Counted from the first letter of the stretch, positions 42,012-51,391 are shown. The stretch: 64,000 nucleotides of DNA from Ruegeria sp. HKCCD7303 (GCF_013111185.1 NZ_WVRE01000002.1:372001-436000), one strand, 5' to 3'. Translations and numbers: made by a program. Notes: generated from the sequence alone by a model not told the origin.

Positions 42012-43274
42012 ATGAAAGATTTTGACAACATCCCCGCATTGATGGCCGATCTTGGGAAACGCGCCAAAGACGCATCGCGTGATCTGGCTTTTGCAAGCGC
42101 CGAGCGTAAACACGCTGCCTTGATTGCCGCTGCGGATGCGGTTTGGGCCAATCGTGCGAAGATAATCGAAGAGAACCAAAAAGATCTGGAGTTTGGCCGT
42201 GAAAAGGGCCTGAGCCCGGCGATGATGGATCGGCTGATGCTGGATGAGGCCCGTATTCAGGGCATGGTCGACGGGCTGCGCACCGTAGCGGATCAGGCGG
42301 ACCCGGTGGGCGAAGTTCTGGCTGAATGGGAGCGCCCCACTGGATTGAAAATTCAGCGGGTCCGTACACCTTTGGGCGTCATTGGCGTGATCTATGAGAG
42401 CCGTCCCAATGTGACTGCTGATGCCGGTGCTCTGTGTTTGAAGTCCGGCAACGCTGTCATCTTGCGCGGTGGGTCCGAGAGTTTTCATTCCTCGACCGCG
42501 ATCCATGCGTGTCTGGTCGAAGGGTTGAAAGCGGCCAACTTGCCCGAGGACGCCATTCAACTGGTGCCCACTCGGGATCGCGCGGCGGTGCAGGAGTTGT
42601 TGACCCTGACCGACTGTGTCGATGTCATCGTTCCGCGCGGTGGCAAGGGGCTGGTGGGTCTGGTTCAGCGCGAGGCCCGTGTGCCGGTCTTTGCTCACCT
42701 CGAAGGCATTGTTCATATTTACATCGACAAAGCTTCTGATCCGCAAAAGACGCTCGATGTTGTGTTGAACGCAAAGACCCGCCGCACAGGCATCTGCGGG
42801 GCCGCCGAATGTTTGCTGATCCATCAGGACGTTGTTGAAACACTGGGGCGCGATGTGATCGAGGCGCTGCTGGCCGCTGGAGTCGAGGTTCACGCCGAAG
42901 GCGCTTTGGCGGTAGATGGTGCACAGGCCGCGACGTCAGACGATTGGGGAAAGGAATTCCTTGATAGCGTGATTGCAGCCAAACCCGTGGCAGATATTGA
43001 CGCAGCGATTGCGCATATCCAGCAATTTGGGTCCAACCACACTGATTGCATCATGACCGAAGACGATGCGGCGGTGGCCCGTTTCTTTGAACGTCTCGAC
43101 AGTGCGATACTGATGCACAATGCCTCCACCCAGTTTGCAGATGGCGGTGAGTTCGGAATGGGCGCGGAAATCGGGATCGCCACAGGCAAAATGCATGCGC
43201 GCGGCCCGGTGGGCGCGGCGCAACTGACCAGTTTCAAGTATCTGGTCCGTGGGGACGGAACGACCCGGGCTTAA
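42012..43274 (+). CDS. proA: Gamma-glutamyl phosphate reductase ProA
   Basis: ProA reduces gamma-glutamyl phosphate with NADPH in proline synthesis. The 420-residue protein has an aldehyde-dehydrogenase fold with [24 protein letters not shown] and the catalytic cysteine in [15 protein letters not shown]. It follows proB by 32 bases and ends overlapping the opposing chpT by 4 bases. Confidence 0.97.
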   Translation: MKDFDNIPALMADLGKRAKDASRDLAFASAERKHAALIAAADAVWANRAKIIEENQKDLEFGREKGLSPAMMDRLMLDEARIQGMVDGLRTVADQADPVGEVLAEWERPTGLKIQRVRTPLGVIGVIYESRPNVTADAGALCLKSGNAVILRGGSESFHSSTAIHACLVEGLKAANLPEDAIQLVPTRDRAAVQELLTLTDCVDVIVPRGGKGLVGLVQREARVPVFAHLEGIVHIYIDKASDPQKTLDVVLNAKTRRTGICGAAECLLIHQDVVETLGRDVIEALLAAGVEVHAEGALAVDGAQAATSDDWGKEFLDSVIAAKPVADIDAAIAHIQQFGSNHTDCIMTEDDAAVARFFERLDSAILMHNASTQFADGGEFGMGAEIGIATGKMHARGPVGAAQLTSFKYLVRGDGTTRA

Positions 43275-43867
43275 AACCTGAGCGAAACGCGCGTTGCGGT
43301 GGTTTCAACCGCGACGCGCCGTCCAATCGCCTTGGCTGTTTCCGGCAGCAGGGCAAACTGTACCTGCGCGGGCGTAAGCTTGTTTGGAAAACGTCCTGTG
43401 ACCACGTTTTTCCATAGGTCGCCGTCCACGTTCAGCTTGTCTGCCGTGCCGGTCACCGTCAAATTCGCGCCCAGACTTGTGATATCGACGGTGCCACCCA
43501 ACGGCATCGCGCTTTCGCAACACATCAGTGCCAAAAAGGCGAGTTTGACCTGATTGCGTGGCACAGGTTCGGTCAGGTTCCAGTTGACCCGCACACGACC
43601 TGCGCGTTCGACATCATTGAGCAGTTCAGTGATTTCGGCTCTCCCAAGTGGTTGCTCGCTGGCCGACCCGAACGCCACCCGGAAAAAGCGAATACGTGCG
43701 CCCGCACTGCCCACACTGCCCGAGATCAGCTCCATCTCGGGGCCTTGCACAGCGCCAACCATATCCAACAGCTCAAGCCCGTTGGTGATGGCCCCGATTG
43801 GGCTGATCAGATCATGGCAGATCCGAGAGCCGATCAACTCGGCCAGGTTGACGTCCGAAGCGCCCAT
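43271..43867 (-). CDS. chpT: Histidine phosphotransferase ChpT
   Basis: ChpT relays phosphate from the kinase CckA to CtrA and CpdR. The 198-residue protein has an H-box-like [21 protein letters not shown] (split here: [12 protein letters not shown] and AITNGLELL), with the phosphorylatable His18, and a degenerate ATPase-like C-terminal domain, as in known ChpT structures. Its presence with ctrA and sciP completes most of the output arm of the CckA relay in this window; cckA itself is not here. Confidence 0.9.
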   Translation of the reverse strand: MGASDVNLAELIGSRICHDLISPIGAITNGLELLDMVGAVQGPEMELISGSVGSAGARIRFFRVAFGSASEQPLGRAEITELLNDVERAGRVRVNWNLTEPVPRNQVKLAFLALMCCESAMPLGGTVDITSLGANLTVTGTADKLNVDGDLWKNVVTGRFPNKLTPAQVQFALLPETAKAIGRRVAVETTATRVSLRF

Positions 43868-43910
43868 GCGTACCTCCTGCTGTATCTGCCGCCGGATTCA
43901 GGAGCCCAGC

Positions 43911-44093
43911 ATGACAGACATGAATGCCATTCTTGCACCGGGCATGTTTGTCCGCCACCCGGATTTTCCCGAATGGGGCGTTGGACAGGTTCAATCCAAC
44001 ATCGCAGGCAAGATCACCGTGAACTTTCGCGAGCAGGGGAAAGTGGTAATCGACGGAACGCGCATCGCCCTGATGCCGGTCTTTGATCCGTGA
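43911..44093 (+). CDS. DUF3553 small protein
   Basis: The 60-residue protein (start MTDMNAILAPGMFVRHPDFP) has PEWGVGQVQSNIAGKITVNF, the short beta-rich signature I associate with DUF3553, similar to domains found at the ends of UvrD-like helicases. The start at 43911 follows AGGAGCCCAGC. It is divergent from chpT by 43 bases. The function is unknown. Confidence 0.78.
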   Translation: MTDMNAILAPGMFVRHPDFPEWGVGQVQSNIAGKITVNFREQGKVVIDGTRIALMPVFDP

Positions 44094-44099
44094 AACTGG

Positions 44100-44115
44100 T
44101 TTAGGAAAGGTTAAC
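44100..44115 (+). promoter_or_regulatory. CtrA-box-like sequence upstream of olsB
   Basis: TTTA-GGAAAGG-TTAAC differs from the full CtrA consensus TTAA-N7-TTAAC at one base. It lies about 80 bases before the olsB start, in a genome that encodes CtrA. Confidence 0.35.
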
Positions 44116-44196
44116 AACATGGGGCAAACCACCGGTTGTTGCCTTCGGTTGATCAACTGAGGTATCAGCGGCGAAAAGAAAGCGGATACCACCTTT

Positions 44197-44952
44197 ATGC
44201 CGGATACAGGCAAAACCTTTACCGTCAAGCTGGCCGAGACCGAGGCGGAGTTAAAAGCTGCGCAACGCCTGCGCTATGACGTCTTCGTGCGCGAACTGGG
44301 TGGTGGTGGCGACTTGGTCGATCACGAGGCAGGGTTAGAGAAAGACCGGTTTGATCCCTATTTCGATCACATGTTGGCATATGACGACAACACTGGTGAA
44401 ATCATTGGTGTTTACAGGATGTTGCCGGGTGAACGTGCCGCGGAAGTGGGCCAGTTTTATTCAGAAGATGAATATGATCTGACGGTGTTGAAAAGCAGTG
44501 GCCGCAAGTTGCTGGAGCTGGGTCGGTCCTGCGTGCATCCCGACTATCGTGGCGGCACCGCCATGTATCATCTTTGGAACGGGCTAGCGGCCTATGTCAC
44601 TGAACGTGAGATCGAAGTGCTGTTTGGGGTCGCAAGTTTCCACGGCACGGATGTCACCGCATTGGCGCAACCTTTATCCATGTTGCATCACAACCATCTG
44701 GCCCCTCCCGAGTTGCGGGTGCGGGCGCAGCCTGACGTTTTTCAATCCATGGATTTGGTTGCCAAGGACGCCTTGGACCGACGGGCGGCCATGGTTCAGG
44801 TGCCTGCTTTGATCAAAGCTTACCTGAGACTTGGCGGTTTCGTAGGCGAGGGCGCCTTTATCGATCACAAATTCAACACCACCGATGTGTGCCTGATCCT
44901 AGACACTGCTCGTATGAACGACCGGCAGCGTCGCATCTATGGTGGAGCCTGA
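44197..44952 (+). CDS. olsB: L-ornithine N-acyltransferase OlsB
   Basis: OlsB transfers a 3-hydroxyacyl chain from ACP to ornithine to make lyso-ornithine lipid. The 251-residue protein has a GNAT-like fold with AAQRLRYDVFVRELG near the N terminus, ELGRSCVHPDYRGG, and FGVASFHGTDV, all typical of OlsB. It lies 5 bases before olsA, which completes the pathway. Ornithine lipids are phosphate-free membrane lipids; the pst-pho module is 12 kb downstream, and no Pho box was seen here. Confidence 0.9.
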   Translation: MPDTGKTFTVKLAETEAELKAAQRLRYDVFVRELGGGGDLVDHEAGLEKDRFDPYFDHMLAYDDNTGEIIGVYRMLPGERAAEVGQFYSEDEYDLTVLKSSGRKLLELGRSCVHPDYRGGTAMYHLWNGLAAYVTEREIEVLFGVASFHGTDVTALAQPLSMLHHNHLAPPELRVRAQPDVFQSMDLVAKDALDRRAAMVQVPALIKAYLRLGGFVGEGAFIDHKFNTTDVCLILDTARMNDRQRRIYGGA

Positions 44953-44957
44953 CACCC

Positions 44958-45794
44958 GTGAACGACGCACTCTGGAACAGTGAGGACGCACCCGATCCGA
45001 TCGAACTTGGAGTGATGGGGTGGCTGCTGGTAATCCTTCGAGGGCTGCCGCTGGCCGTTCTGGTCTTTGGTGGTTTGATCGTGCTTTTAACCGTGCGAAT
45101 GGTTGAGTATCCGTTGTGCGGAGTGCGCAGACCCGTCACGCCGTTCATCACGCAATTTGTGTGCCGCAGTGCGTTTCGGATACTCGGCATTGGGTTCCGA
45201 TCCTCTGGCGTGTTAATGAAAGAGCAGGGGGCGGTGGTGGCCAATCATACCTCTTGGCTGGACATTTTTGCCCTGAACGCGCGTAAGAGGGTCTATTTTG
45301 TGTCGAAGGCCGAAGTCGCGAAATGGCCCGGAATCGGATGGTTGGCCCGCGCCACCGGCACCGTGTTCATCCAACGGGACCGTGCAAAAGCCAAAGAACA
45401 GACCAAACTGTTCGAAACCCGCCTGAAAGCGGGACACAAGCTGCTGTTCTTTCCCGAAGGCACTTCGACGGATGGATTGCGTGTTTTGCCATTTAAAACA
45501 ACGCTTTTCGCTGCGTTCTTTACGGATGAGCTGCGCGACTTCATGTATATCCAACCGGTTTCCGTCGTCTTTCATGCGCCCAAAGGGCAGCCCAAACGGT
45601 TTTACGGCTGGTGGGGCGATATGGAGTTCGGCCCGCATTTGCTCAAGACACTTGGCGCGCACAGGCAAGGTTCTGTTGAACTGATTTATCACGCTCCGGC
45701 AAAGGTAAGCGATTTTGAAAACCGCAAAGCGTTGGCAGCGCATTGTGAAGATGCCGTCAGGCACGCCCATGCTTTGGCTTTGCTTGAGAAATAA
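44958..45794 (+). CDS. olsA: Lyso-ornithine lipid O-acyltransferase OlsA
   Basis: The 278-residue protein is a 1-acylglycerol-3-phosphate acyltransferase-family enzyme with NHTSWLDIFAL (HX4D catalytic motif) and FFPEGTSTDG. An N-terminal hydrophobic segment (GWLLVILRGLPLAVLVFGG) anchors it to the membrane. Next to olsB it is best read as OlsA, adding the second acyl chain. The start is taken as GTG 44958, just after the olsB stop; an ATG about 20 codons in is possible. Confidence 0.88.
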   Translation: MNDALWNSEDAPDPIELGVMGWLLVILRGLPLAVLVFGGLIVLLTVRMVEYPLCGVRRPVTPFITQFVCRSAFRILGIGFRSSGVLMKEQGAVVANHTSWLDIFALNARKRVYFVSKAEVAKWPGIGWLARATGTVFIQRDRAKAKEQTKLFETRLKAGHKLLFFPEGTSTDGLRVLPFKTTLFAAFFTDELRDFMYIQPVSVVFHAPKGQPKRFYGWWGDMEFGPHLLKTLGAHRQGSVELIYHAPAKVSDFENRKALAAHCEDAVRHAHALALLEK

Positions 45795-45807
45795 GGGCAA
45801 TTGGCCC

Positions 45808-45836
45808 TTGCGTTGCTTCCAAACCTGCCGTATACG
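45808..45836 (+). promoter_or_regulatory. Putative rpsB promoter
   Basis: TTGCGT at 45808-45813 and TATACG at 45831-45836 are separated by exactly 17 bases, between olsA and rpsB. Confidence 0.5.
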
Positions 45837-45845
45837 CGCGCCATT

Positions 45846-45874
45846 CAAACCCGCAGGCGGGGTTTGGGCTTTTT
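45846..45874 (+). terminator. Terminator-like hairpin between olsA and rpsB
   Basis: CAAACCC pairs with GGGTTTG (45860-45866) and is followed by GGCTTTTT. It may end olsA transcription. If the promoter at 45808-45836 is real, it would instead sit at the very 5' end of the rpsB mRNA. Confidence 0.7.
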
Positions 45875-45960
45875 GAGGGAGACATCCTCATCAAGACCGC
45901 CGGTTGGAGCATCCGCTTCTTTCACCCCCGCCCAGGCGTAAACCGGAAAAGGAAAATAGC

Positions 45961-46752
45961 ATGGCTCTTCCCGAGTTCTCCATGCGTCAGCTGCTGGAAG
46001 CTGGCGTTCACTTTGGTCACCAGACACAGCGTTGGAATCCCCGCATGGGCCCGTTTATCTACGGCTCGCGCAATGGCATCCACATCATGGACCTGACCCA
46101 GACCGTTCCGATGCTGGATCAGGCTCTGCAGGCTGTTCGTGACACCGTTGCCAAAGGCGGCCGCGTTCTGTTCGTTGGTACCAAGCGTCAGGCAGCTCAG
46201 CCGATCGCAGATGCTGCTGAAAAGTCGGCTCAGTACTACATGAACCACCGCTGGCTGGGCGGCACGCTGACCAACTGGAAAACCGTTTCCCAGTCGATCA
46301 ACCGTCTGAACCAGATCGACGAAGCAATGGAATCGGGCGCCGAAGGCCTGACCAAGAAAGAGCGTCTGGGCATGGAACGTGACCAGGCCAAGCTGCAAGC
46401 TTCGCTGGGCGGTATCCGCGAGATGGGCGGCGTACCGGATCTGCTGTTCGTCATCGACGTCAAGAAAGAAGCGCTGGCCATTGCCGAAGCCAACAAGCTG
46501 GGCATCCCGGTTGTGGCTGTTGTCGACACCAACTGCTCGCCCGACGGCGTTGACTATATCATCCCCGGCAACGACGACGCAGCCCGCGCAATCGCGCTGT
46601 ACTGTGATCTGGCCGCACGTGCCGCTCTGGACGGTATGACCGCTCAGATGGGTGCTGCTGGCGTTGATCTGGGTGCCTTCGAAGAAGCTCCGGTTGAAGA
46701 AGCCGTTGCAGAAGAAGCCCCCGCCGAAGCAGAAACACCTGCCGAAGCGTAA
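45961..46752 (+). CDS. rpsB: 30S ribosomal protein S2
   Basis: S2 is a late-binding small-subunit protein. The 263-residue protein begins [20 protein letters not shown] and has [20 protein letters not shown] and [19 protein letters not shown]. The acidic Ala/Glu-rich tail (about 240-263) is a family variant. ATG 45961 follows AAAGGAAAATAGC. It is followed by tsf, the conserved partner. Confidence 0.98.
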   Translation: MALPEFSMRQLLEAGVHFGHQTQRWNPRMGPFIYGSRNGIHIMDLTQTVPMLDQALQAVRDTVAKGGRVLFVGTKRQAAQPIADAAEKSAQYYMNHRWLGGTLTNWKTVSQSINRLNQIDEAMESGAEGLTKKERLGMERDQAKLQASLGGIREMGGVPDLLFVIDVKKEALAIAEANKLGIPVVAVVDTNCSPDGVDYIIPGNDDAARAIALYCDLAARAALDGMTAQMGAAGVDLGAFEEAPVEEAVAEEAPAEAETPAEA

Positions 46753-46828
46753 GCTGCCCGTCACGTAAATGACATATGGGGCAGGGTATGACCTGCCCCA
46801 ATTCCGTTTGAATTGAGGAGAGCCAAAG

Positions 46829-47704
46829 ATGGCAATCACAGCAGCAATGGTTAAAGAACTGCGCGACTCGACCGGCGCAGGCATGATGGACGCGAAAAAA
46901 GCGCTGACCGAAACCGGCGGCAACATGGACGAAGCCGTTGACTGGCTGCGCACCAAAGGCCTGGCCAAGGCGGCCAAGAAATCGGGCCGTACCGCAGCAG
47001 AAGGTCTGGTTGCAGTTCACGTGAACGGTGGCAACGGTGTTGCTGTCGAAGTGAACTCGGAAACCGACTTCGTTGCGAAGAACGCTGAGTTCCAGGAAAT
47101 GGTTGGCAAGATCGCATACGCCGCGGAAGGCGTCGACAATGTCGAGGCACTGCTGGCCGCTGATCTGGGTGGCAAGAACGTTGCCGACACCCTGACCGAC
47201 AAGATCGCCACCATTGGCGAAAACATGTCGGTGCGTCGTATGGCCAAACTGTCGGGCGACACCGTTGTGTCCTACGTTCACAACGCGGCCACCAACGGCA
47301 TGGGCAAAATCGGCGTTCTGGTTGCGCTGTCGGGCGGCGACGAAGCCATCGGCAAGCAGGTTGCGATGCACATCGCAGCTGTGAACCCCGCTGCTCTGTC
47401 TGAGGCCGACATGGATCCGGCTGTTGTCGAAAAAGAAAAGCAGGTTCAGATGGACATCGCCCGCGAATCCGGCAAGCCGGAGCAGGTGATCGAGAAGATG
47501 ATCGAAGGCCGTATGAAGAAATTCGTCGCCGAATCGACCCTGCTGAACCAGTCGTTCGTTGTGAACCCTGACCTGACCGTTGAAGCAGCGGCCAAAGAAG
47601 CGGGCGCAACCATCACTGGCTTTATCCGTCTGGAAGTTGGCGAGGGCATCGTGGTCGAAAAAGAAGACTTCGCAGCCGAGGTTGCCAAGGCCGCTCAGGG
47701 CTAA
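46829..47704 (+). CDS. tsf: Elongation factor Ts
   Basis: EF-Ts exchanges GDP for GTP on EF-Tu. The 291-residue protein begins [20 protein letters not shown] with the UBA-like N-terminal domain, then [14 protein letters not shown], the EF-Tu-contacting TDF segment. GAGGAGAG precedes the start. It is co-transcribed with rpsB and ends before a terminator. Confidence 0.98.
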   Translation: MAITAAMVKELRDSTGAGMMDAKKALTETGGNMDEAVDWLRTKGLAKAAKKSGRTAAEGLVAVHVNGGNGVAVEVNSETDFVAKNAEFQEMVGKIAYAAEGVDNVEALLAADLGGKNVADTLTDKIATIGENMSVRRMAKLSGDTVVSYVHNAATNGMGKIGVLVALSGGDEAIGKQVAMHIAAVNPAALSEADMDPAVVEKEKQVQMDIARESGKPEQVIEKMIEGRMKKFVAESTLLNQSFVVNPDLTVEAAAKEAGATITGFIRLEVGEGIVVEKEDFAAEVAKAAQG

Positions 47705-47753
47705 GCACGTTATTGAGAAAGGTTCCGCTTGGGGCCTTATCTCTGCAAAACGA

Positions 47754-47782
47754 AAGGGTTACGCTGTGCGTAGCCCTTTTTT
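47754..47782 (+). terminator. Intrinsic terminator after tsf
   Basis: AAGGGTTACGC pairs with GCGTAGCCCTT around TGT and runs into TTTTTT. Confidence 0.93.
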
Positions 47783-47850
47783 GTTCGCGCAAAATCAGTC
47801 GCGATGAACGTTTTTTTGTTGTCTGAGAATGAAATGGAGGGCCCCGCTTG

Positions 47851-48012
47851 ATGGGGATGGTCGGGGCCCCCCAAAATTCCGACACTGGTACGCGGAAGAA
47901 TAAACGCCCCTTTGTCAGAGTGATTGGAGAGCTCTGTTATTGCAAAGATCCAATCGAATGTTCCCTGGCTAAAGCCACCACTCACGGAACACTCTCACTT
48001 TGCAACTTTTAG
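47851..48012 (+). CDS. Possible 53-residue Cys-containing protein
   Basis: ATG 47851 follows GGAGG at 10 bases and opens a frame to TAG 48010. The product contains KRPFVRVIGELCYCKDPIECS with four cysteines in all (two in CYC, one in IEC, one in LCNF). I recognise no family. The GGAGG and start lie inside a hairpin, GGGCCCCG (47839-47846) with CGGGGCCC (47862-47869). It fills part of an otherwise empty 378-base gap (47705-48082), which also holds the tsf terminator and a TTACC-TAG-GGTAA palindrome at 48039-48051. It may be chance. Confidence 0.25.
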   Translation: MGMVGAPQNSDTGTRKNKRPFVRVIGELCYCKDPIECSLAKATTHGTLSLCNF

Positions 48013-48082
48013 GATAGATCTGAAAAGTAGTGATTTCCTTACCTAGGGTAAACTGACGCGGGATGGCGTCAAAATCTAGCGG

Positions 48083-48838
48083 TCAGGCTTCCATTATGAA
48101 CATCTGATTGTGTAGCGATGCCTTGAGAACAGCTTGCGCCGTTGTTTCGACCGACAACGCTTCGCGCGCGAGTCGCAGGTGCTTTTCGACCGTGGCCGAT
48201 GTCAGCCCCATCAGCAAAGCGATGTCTTGCGTTGTCTTGCCATCACCCACCCACTGCAAGGCTTCCCGCTGCCGTTTTGTCAGCGCGCGGTTTGGCGGGT
48301 TGAACGGTAATGTAAGAATTTTCAGGTGTGCGACGTTGTTCATCAACAGAATGTCTTCGCCATGCTCTTCCCAGATCGAGTCAATCTCTTCCTGGCTCAT
48401 CCCGGACTTTGCCGAAAGGGATATCGCGCCTTTCGATCGCATGGAGACTGAGTTGAAACTGACTGTATAGCCAGCCACAACGCCCATGGACTTGTTGAAC
48501 TCATACACTTTGCGTTCTTCGTTCGTAAAAGCGCCGCTGGAGTTCATGTCCTGGAGCATCTTCCAGCTTGCAGCGCCTTCGTTGTCCAATGCCCATTTCA
48601 ACATTGGGGCATGAAAGTACAGGCCGTCCTTTAGAAATCCGTCGACATAGGCGCGCTTGTGATTGGTCAGAATTACAAAGTCTTCGGGATCGCCCAAAGA
48701 CGTCGCAGTTCTGTAAAGCGTATATCCATAGATAAGACGTTCGAACCCATACTGGGACATCTGGCGACAATGCGCATCCCACAGGTCTTCCATGGTTTTG
48801 GTATAGCTGACAAAACGCAGGTATTCCTTCAAGGTCAT
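48083..48838 (-). CDS. LuxR-family regulator with autoinducer-binding-type domain (LuxR solo)
   Basis: The 251-residue protein has an N-terminal domain of the acyl-homoserine-lactone receptor type (about 15-165) and a C-terminal LuxR helix-turn-helix (about 180-240: LTKRQREALQWVGDGKTTQD, IALLMGLTSATVEKHLRLA). By spacing from TraR, Trp57, Tyr61 and Asp70 are replaced by Tyr64, Phe68 and Ala77, while Pro71 (Pro78) and Trp85 (Trp92) are kept. No luxI is in the window. Its start overlaps the aroQ stop as ATGA, so it is coupled to a shikimate-pathway enzyme. The ligand may not be a standard lactone; that is inference. Confidence 0.88.
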   Translation of the reverse strand: MTLKEYLRFVSYTKTMEDLWDAHCRQMSQYGFERLIYGYTLYRTATSLGDPEDFVILTNHKRAYVDGFLKDGLYFHAPMLKWALDNEGAASWKMLQDMNSSGAFTNEERKVYEFNKSMGVVAGYTVSFNSVSMRSKGAISLSAKSGMSQEEIDSIWEEHGEDILLMNNVAHLKILTLPFNPPNRALTKRQREALQWVGDGKTTQDIALLMGLTSATVEKHLRLAREALSVETTAQAVLKASLHNQMFIMEA

Positions 48839-49284
48839 ACGGCGTCACCTGCCTTCAAATGCGCGGCCAGCGCGTCCAACGCCAGGATATAGCTCTCGGC
48901 GCCGAAACCACAAATCTGACCCAGTGCCACCGGAGCGATATAAGACTTGTGCCTGAAGGGTTCGCGGGCATGAATGTTGGACAGGTGCACTTCGACCAAA
49001 GGCAGCTCAACCGAGGCAATGGCATCCATCAGGGCAATCGACGTGTGCGTATAAGCGCCCGCATTCAGGATCAGTCCAGACTGCACACCGCGCGCGGCAT
49101 GGATTGCGTCAAGTAAGACGCCCTCGTGGTTGGACTGTAAATGCGACACGTCCAGCCCAACGGACGCGCCATGCTGACGGCAGCGTTCCTCGATCATATG
49201 TAAAGTCGTACTGCCGTAGACCTCAGGCTGACGTGTGCCAAGTAGATTGAGGTTAGGTCCGTTTAATACCAGAACTTTATGCAT
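48835..49284 (-). CDS. aroQ: Type II 3-dehydroquinate dehydratase
   Basis: AroQ dehydrates 3-dehydroquinate in the shikimate pathway. The 149-residue protein has the signature VLVLNGPNLNLLGTRQPEVYG with the catalytic Tyr region, QSNHEGVLLDAIH, LILNAGAYTHTSIALMDAI and VEVHLSNIHAREPFRH. Length is normal. The gene is followed by an overlapping luxR-type gene. Its upstream region has a CAAATT-CC-AATTTG inverted repeat (49353-49366) that could be an operator. Confidence 0.97.
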   Translation of the reverse strand: MHKVLVLNGPNLNLLGTRQPEVYGSTTLHMIEERCRQHGASVGLDVSHLQSNHEGVLLDAIHAARGVQSGLILNAGAYTHTSIALMDAIASVELPLVEVHLSNIHAREPFRHKSYIAPVALGQICGFGAESYILALDALAAHLKAGDAV

Positions 49285-49413
49285 ATCTATACAATCCCCA
49301 TTAATGGTTCATAGACAGCAAAAGGCCGGATTGTCCACCTGACATTACATTACAAATTCCAATTTGCGACTTTGGTGCAAACCCTCGCGCAAGGTGGTTG
49401 TTTCGCGTTCAGC

Positions 49414-50409
49414 TCAACCCATTGTGACAACCAGTTTTCCGAGAACCGCGCGCTGCGACATCTGCTCGAGCGCCTCATGCGCGCGTTCGAGTGGGAACCG
49501 CGCGCTGATACGAGGCTTTATTTGTCCTGAAGCATAAAAGGCGAACAGATCCGCGACGTTCTGGGCATGGCCTTTGGGGTCACGGAAGACAGAAGCGCCC
49601 CAGAAAACGCCGACGATTTGACAGCCCTTCAAAAGCGGAAGGTTTAAAGGGATCTGCGGAATACCTGCGGGAAAACCGACCACAAGATAGCGTCCATTCC
49701 AGGCCATGCAGCGTAAGGACGGTTCAGCCAATGCACCGCCCACAGCATCATACACCACATCCACGCCGTTGGGACCGGCGATCTTCTTGACCTCGGCTGA
49801 AAAGGCTTTCTGCGCGTCTTTGTTCAAATCGCGTGGGTAGATGACAACCTCATCCGCGCCAATCTGGCGACAAAACTCGGCCTTTTCGGCAGAGGAGACG
49901 CCGGCAATCACTCTGGCGCCCATGGCTTTTCCAAGTTCGATAGCCGCGGATCCGACGCCACCAGATGCCCCCAGAACCAATAGAGTTTCGTTAGTCTTCA
50001 GGTTCGCCCGATCCTTCAGTGCGTGATAGGACGTACCATAGGTGAAAATGAAACAAGCGGCCTCATCATACGGTATCGCATCAGGTATCTTGATGGCGCT
50101 GTCGGCACGGATCGTTGCGTGGGTCGCGAACCCATCATGCCCTGTAAGCGCCAAAATGCGGTCGCCAATCTTGAACCCCGTGACGTTTTCACCAAGGGCT
50201 AGCACTTTACCTGCGATTTCGCCGCCGGGTGCAAATGGGCGGGGCGGTTTAATCTGATACAGATCCCGGATGATCAGCGTATCCGGGAAGTTCACGCCGG
50301 CCGCTTTTACGTCTACCAACAGCTGCCCTTTACCGGGCTGCGGATCGGGCAGGGTGGTAAGCTTCAGTGTTTCGGGTCCGCCCGGTGCGACGCTGAGTAA
50401 CGCTTGCAT
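49414..50409 (-). CDS. NADPH:quinone oxidoreductase family protein
   Basis: The 331-residue MDR protein has PQPGKGQLLVDVKAAGVNFPD, the family segment PFAPGGEIAGKVLALGENVTG, and the cofactor loop LVLGASGGVGSAAIELGKA. It lacks zinc-binding cysteine motifs, so it is of the quinone reductase type. It is divergent from an SDR gene by about 150 bases, a spacer that contains a GACCGCT...AGCGGGTC hairpin-like sequence. Confidence 0.9.
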   Translation of the reverse strand: MQALLSVAPGGPETLKLTTLPDPQPGKGQLLVDVKAAGVNFPDTLIIRDLYQIKPPRPFAPGGEIAGKVLALGENVTGFKIGDRILALTGHDGFATHATIRADSAIKIPDAIPYDEAACFIFTYGTSYHALKDRANLKTNETLLVLGASGGVGSAAIELGKAMGARVIAGVSSAEKAEFCRQIGADEVVIYPRDLNKDAQKAFSAEVKKIAGPNGVDVVYDAVGGALAEPSLRCMAWNGRYLVVGFPAGIPQIPLNLPLLKGCQIVGVFWGASVFRDPKGHAQNVADLFAFYASGQIKPRISARFPLERAHEALEQMSQRAVLGKLVVTMG

Positions 50410-50558
50410 AAGACCTCTGTTCTGCCTGTAACTTGTGATTAGGAAGTTTTGGTGCCGAACATGGGTTTGTCAACGTGAACGACCGCTGACTGCCGTAACG
50501 GCATTAAGCGGGTCAGCGCAGGCTCTAACAGGCGGGAACAAAAACGAGGAGCACGATC

Positions 50559-51377
50559 ATGACGCCAGACACCCTGTTTTCTCTTGAGGGCAAGACTGCA
50601 CTGGTCACAGGTGGCGCGACAGGGATCGGGCGCATGGCGGCCGAGGCGCTGGTCAGGGCGGGGGCGCGTGTTCTGATCGCGTCGCGCAAAGGGGATGCCT
50701 GCGCCGAAGTGGCCGCTGAACTGAACGCATTGGATGCGCCAGGCAGCGCCGAGGGGTTTAGCGGAGATATCGGAAGCGAGGAAGGGATCGCCAGCCTTGT
50801 TTCTGACATTCAAGACCGAACCGAACGACTTGATATTCTTATGAATAACTCCGGTGTGTCGTGGGGTGCTCCGCTGGGCCAGTTTCCTTATGACGCGTGG
50901 GGCAAGGTGATGTCCGTCAATGTGACGGGGATTTTCGAGCTGACCCAACGGCTTTTGCCTATACTGATGAAGTCGGGAACGGCCGATGATCCTGCCCGAA
51001 TAGTCAATGTGGGGTCTGTGATGGGTGAAGTGCCCATGGGGGACGGAGCGTACAGCTATTCGGCTTCAAAGTCTGCGGTTCTGCATCTGACCAAGATCAT
51101 GGCCAAAGAGCTTTCGCCATACCACATCACGGTTAACGCGCTGGCGCCGGGACCGTTTGTCTCTCGTATGACGGCGTTTGCCACGGCGGACGAGGGTACA
51201 CGCGAAAAGGTTGGCAAATCGGTTCCATTGGGCCGGGTCGGGCGCGACGAAGACATTGCAGGATGTATGCTGTTTCTGTGCGGGCGTGGCGGCAGCTACG
51301 TAACCGGTGCGGTGATCCCGGTTTCGGGTGGAATCAATGTGGTAACAGCCGGAAATATCTTTGCAGAAGCCCTGTGA
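50559..51377 (+). CDS. Short-chain dehydrogenase/reductase
   Basis: The 272-residue SDR has the NAD(P)-binding TGGATGIGR near residue 18, NNSG, and the catalytic Ser, Tyr and Lys in VNVGSVMG and YSYSASKSA. Arg at the end of the first basic cluster (ASRKGD) suggests NADP preference. AGGAGCACGATC precedes the start. It is followed 14 bases later by a phosphotransferase-like gene in the same direction, a pairing often seen in acyl-CoA or alcohol catabolism. Confidence 0.9.
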   Translation: MTPDTLFSLEGKTALVTGGATGIGRMAAEALVRAGARVLIASRKGDACAEVAAELNALDAPGSAEGFSGDIGSEEGIASLVSDIQDRTERLDILMNNSGVSWGAPLGQFPYDAWGKVMSVNVTGIFELTQRLLPILMKSGTADDPARIVNVGSVMGEVPMGDGAYSYSASKSAVLHLTKIMAKELSPYHITVNALAPGPFVSRMTAFATADEGTREKVGKSVPLGRVGRDEDIAGCMLFLCGRGGSYVTGAVIPVSGGINVVTAGNIFAEAL

Positions 51378-51391
51378 CTGGAAGGCAAGCC

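Noticed and set aside
48039..48051. TTACC-TAG-GGTAA palindrome as a lux box
   Set aside because: It is shorter than a lux box and lies downstream, not upstream, of the luxR-type gene.
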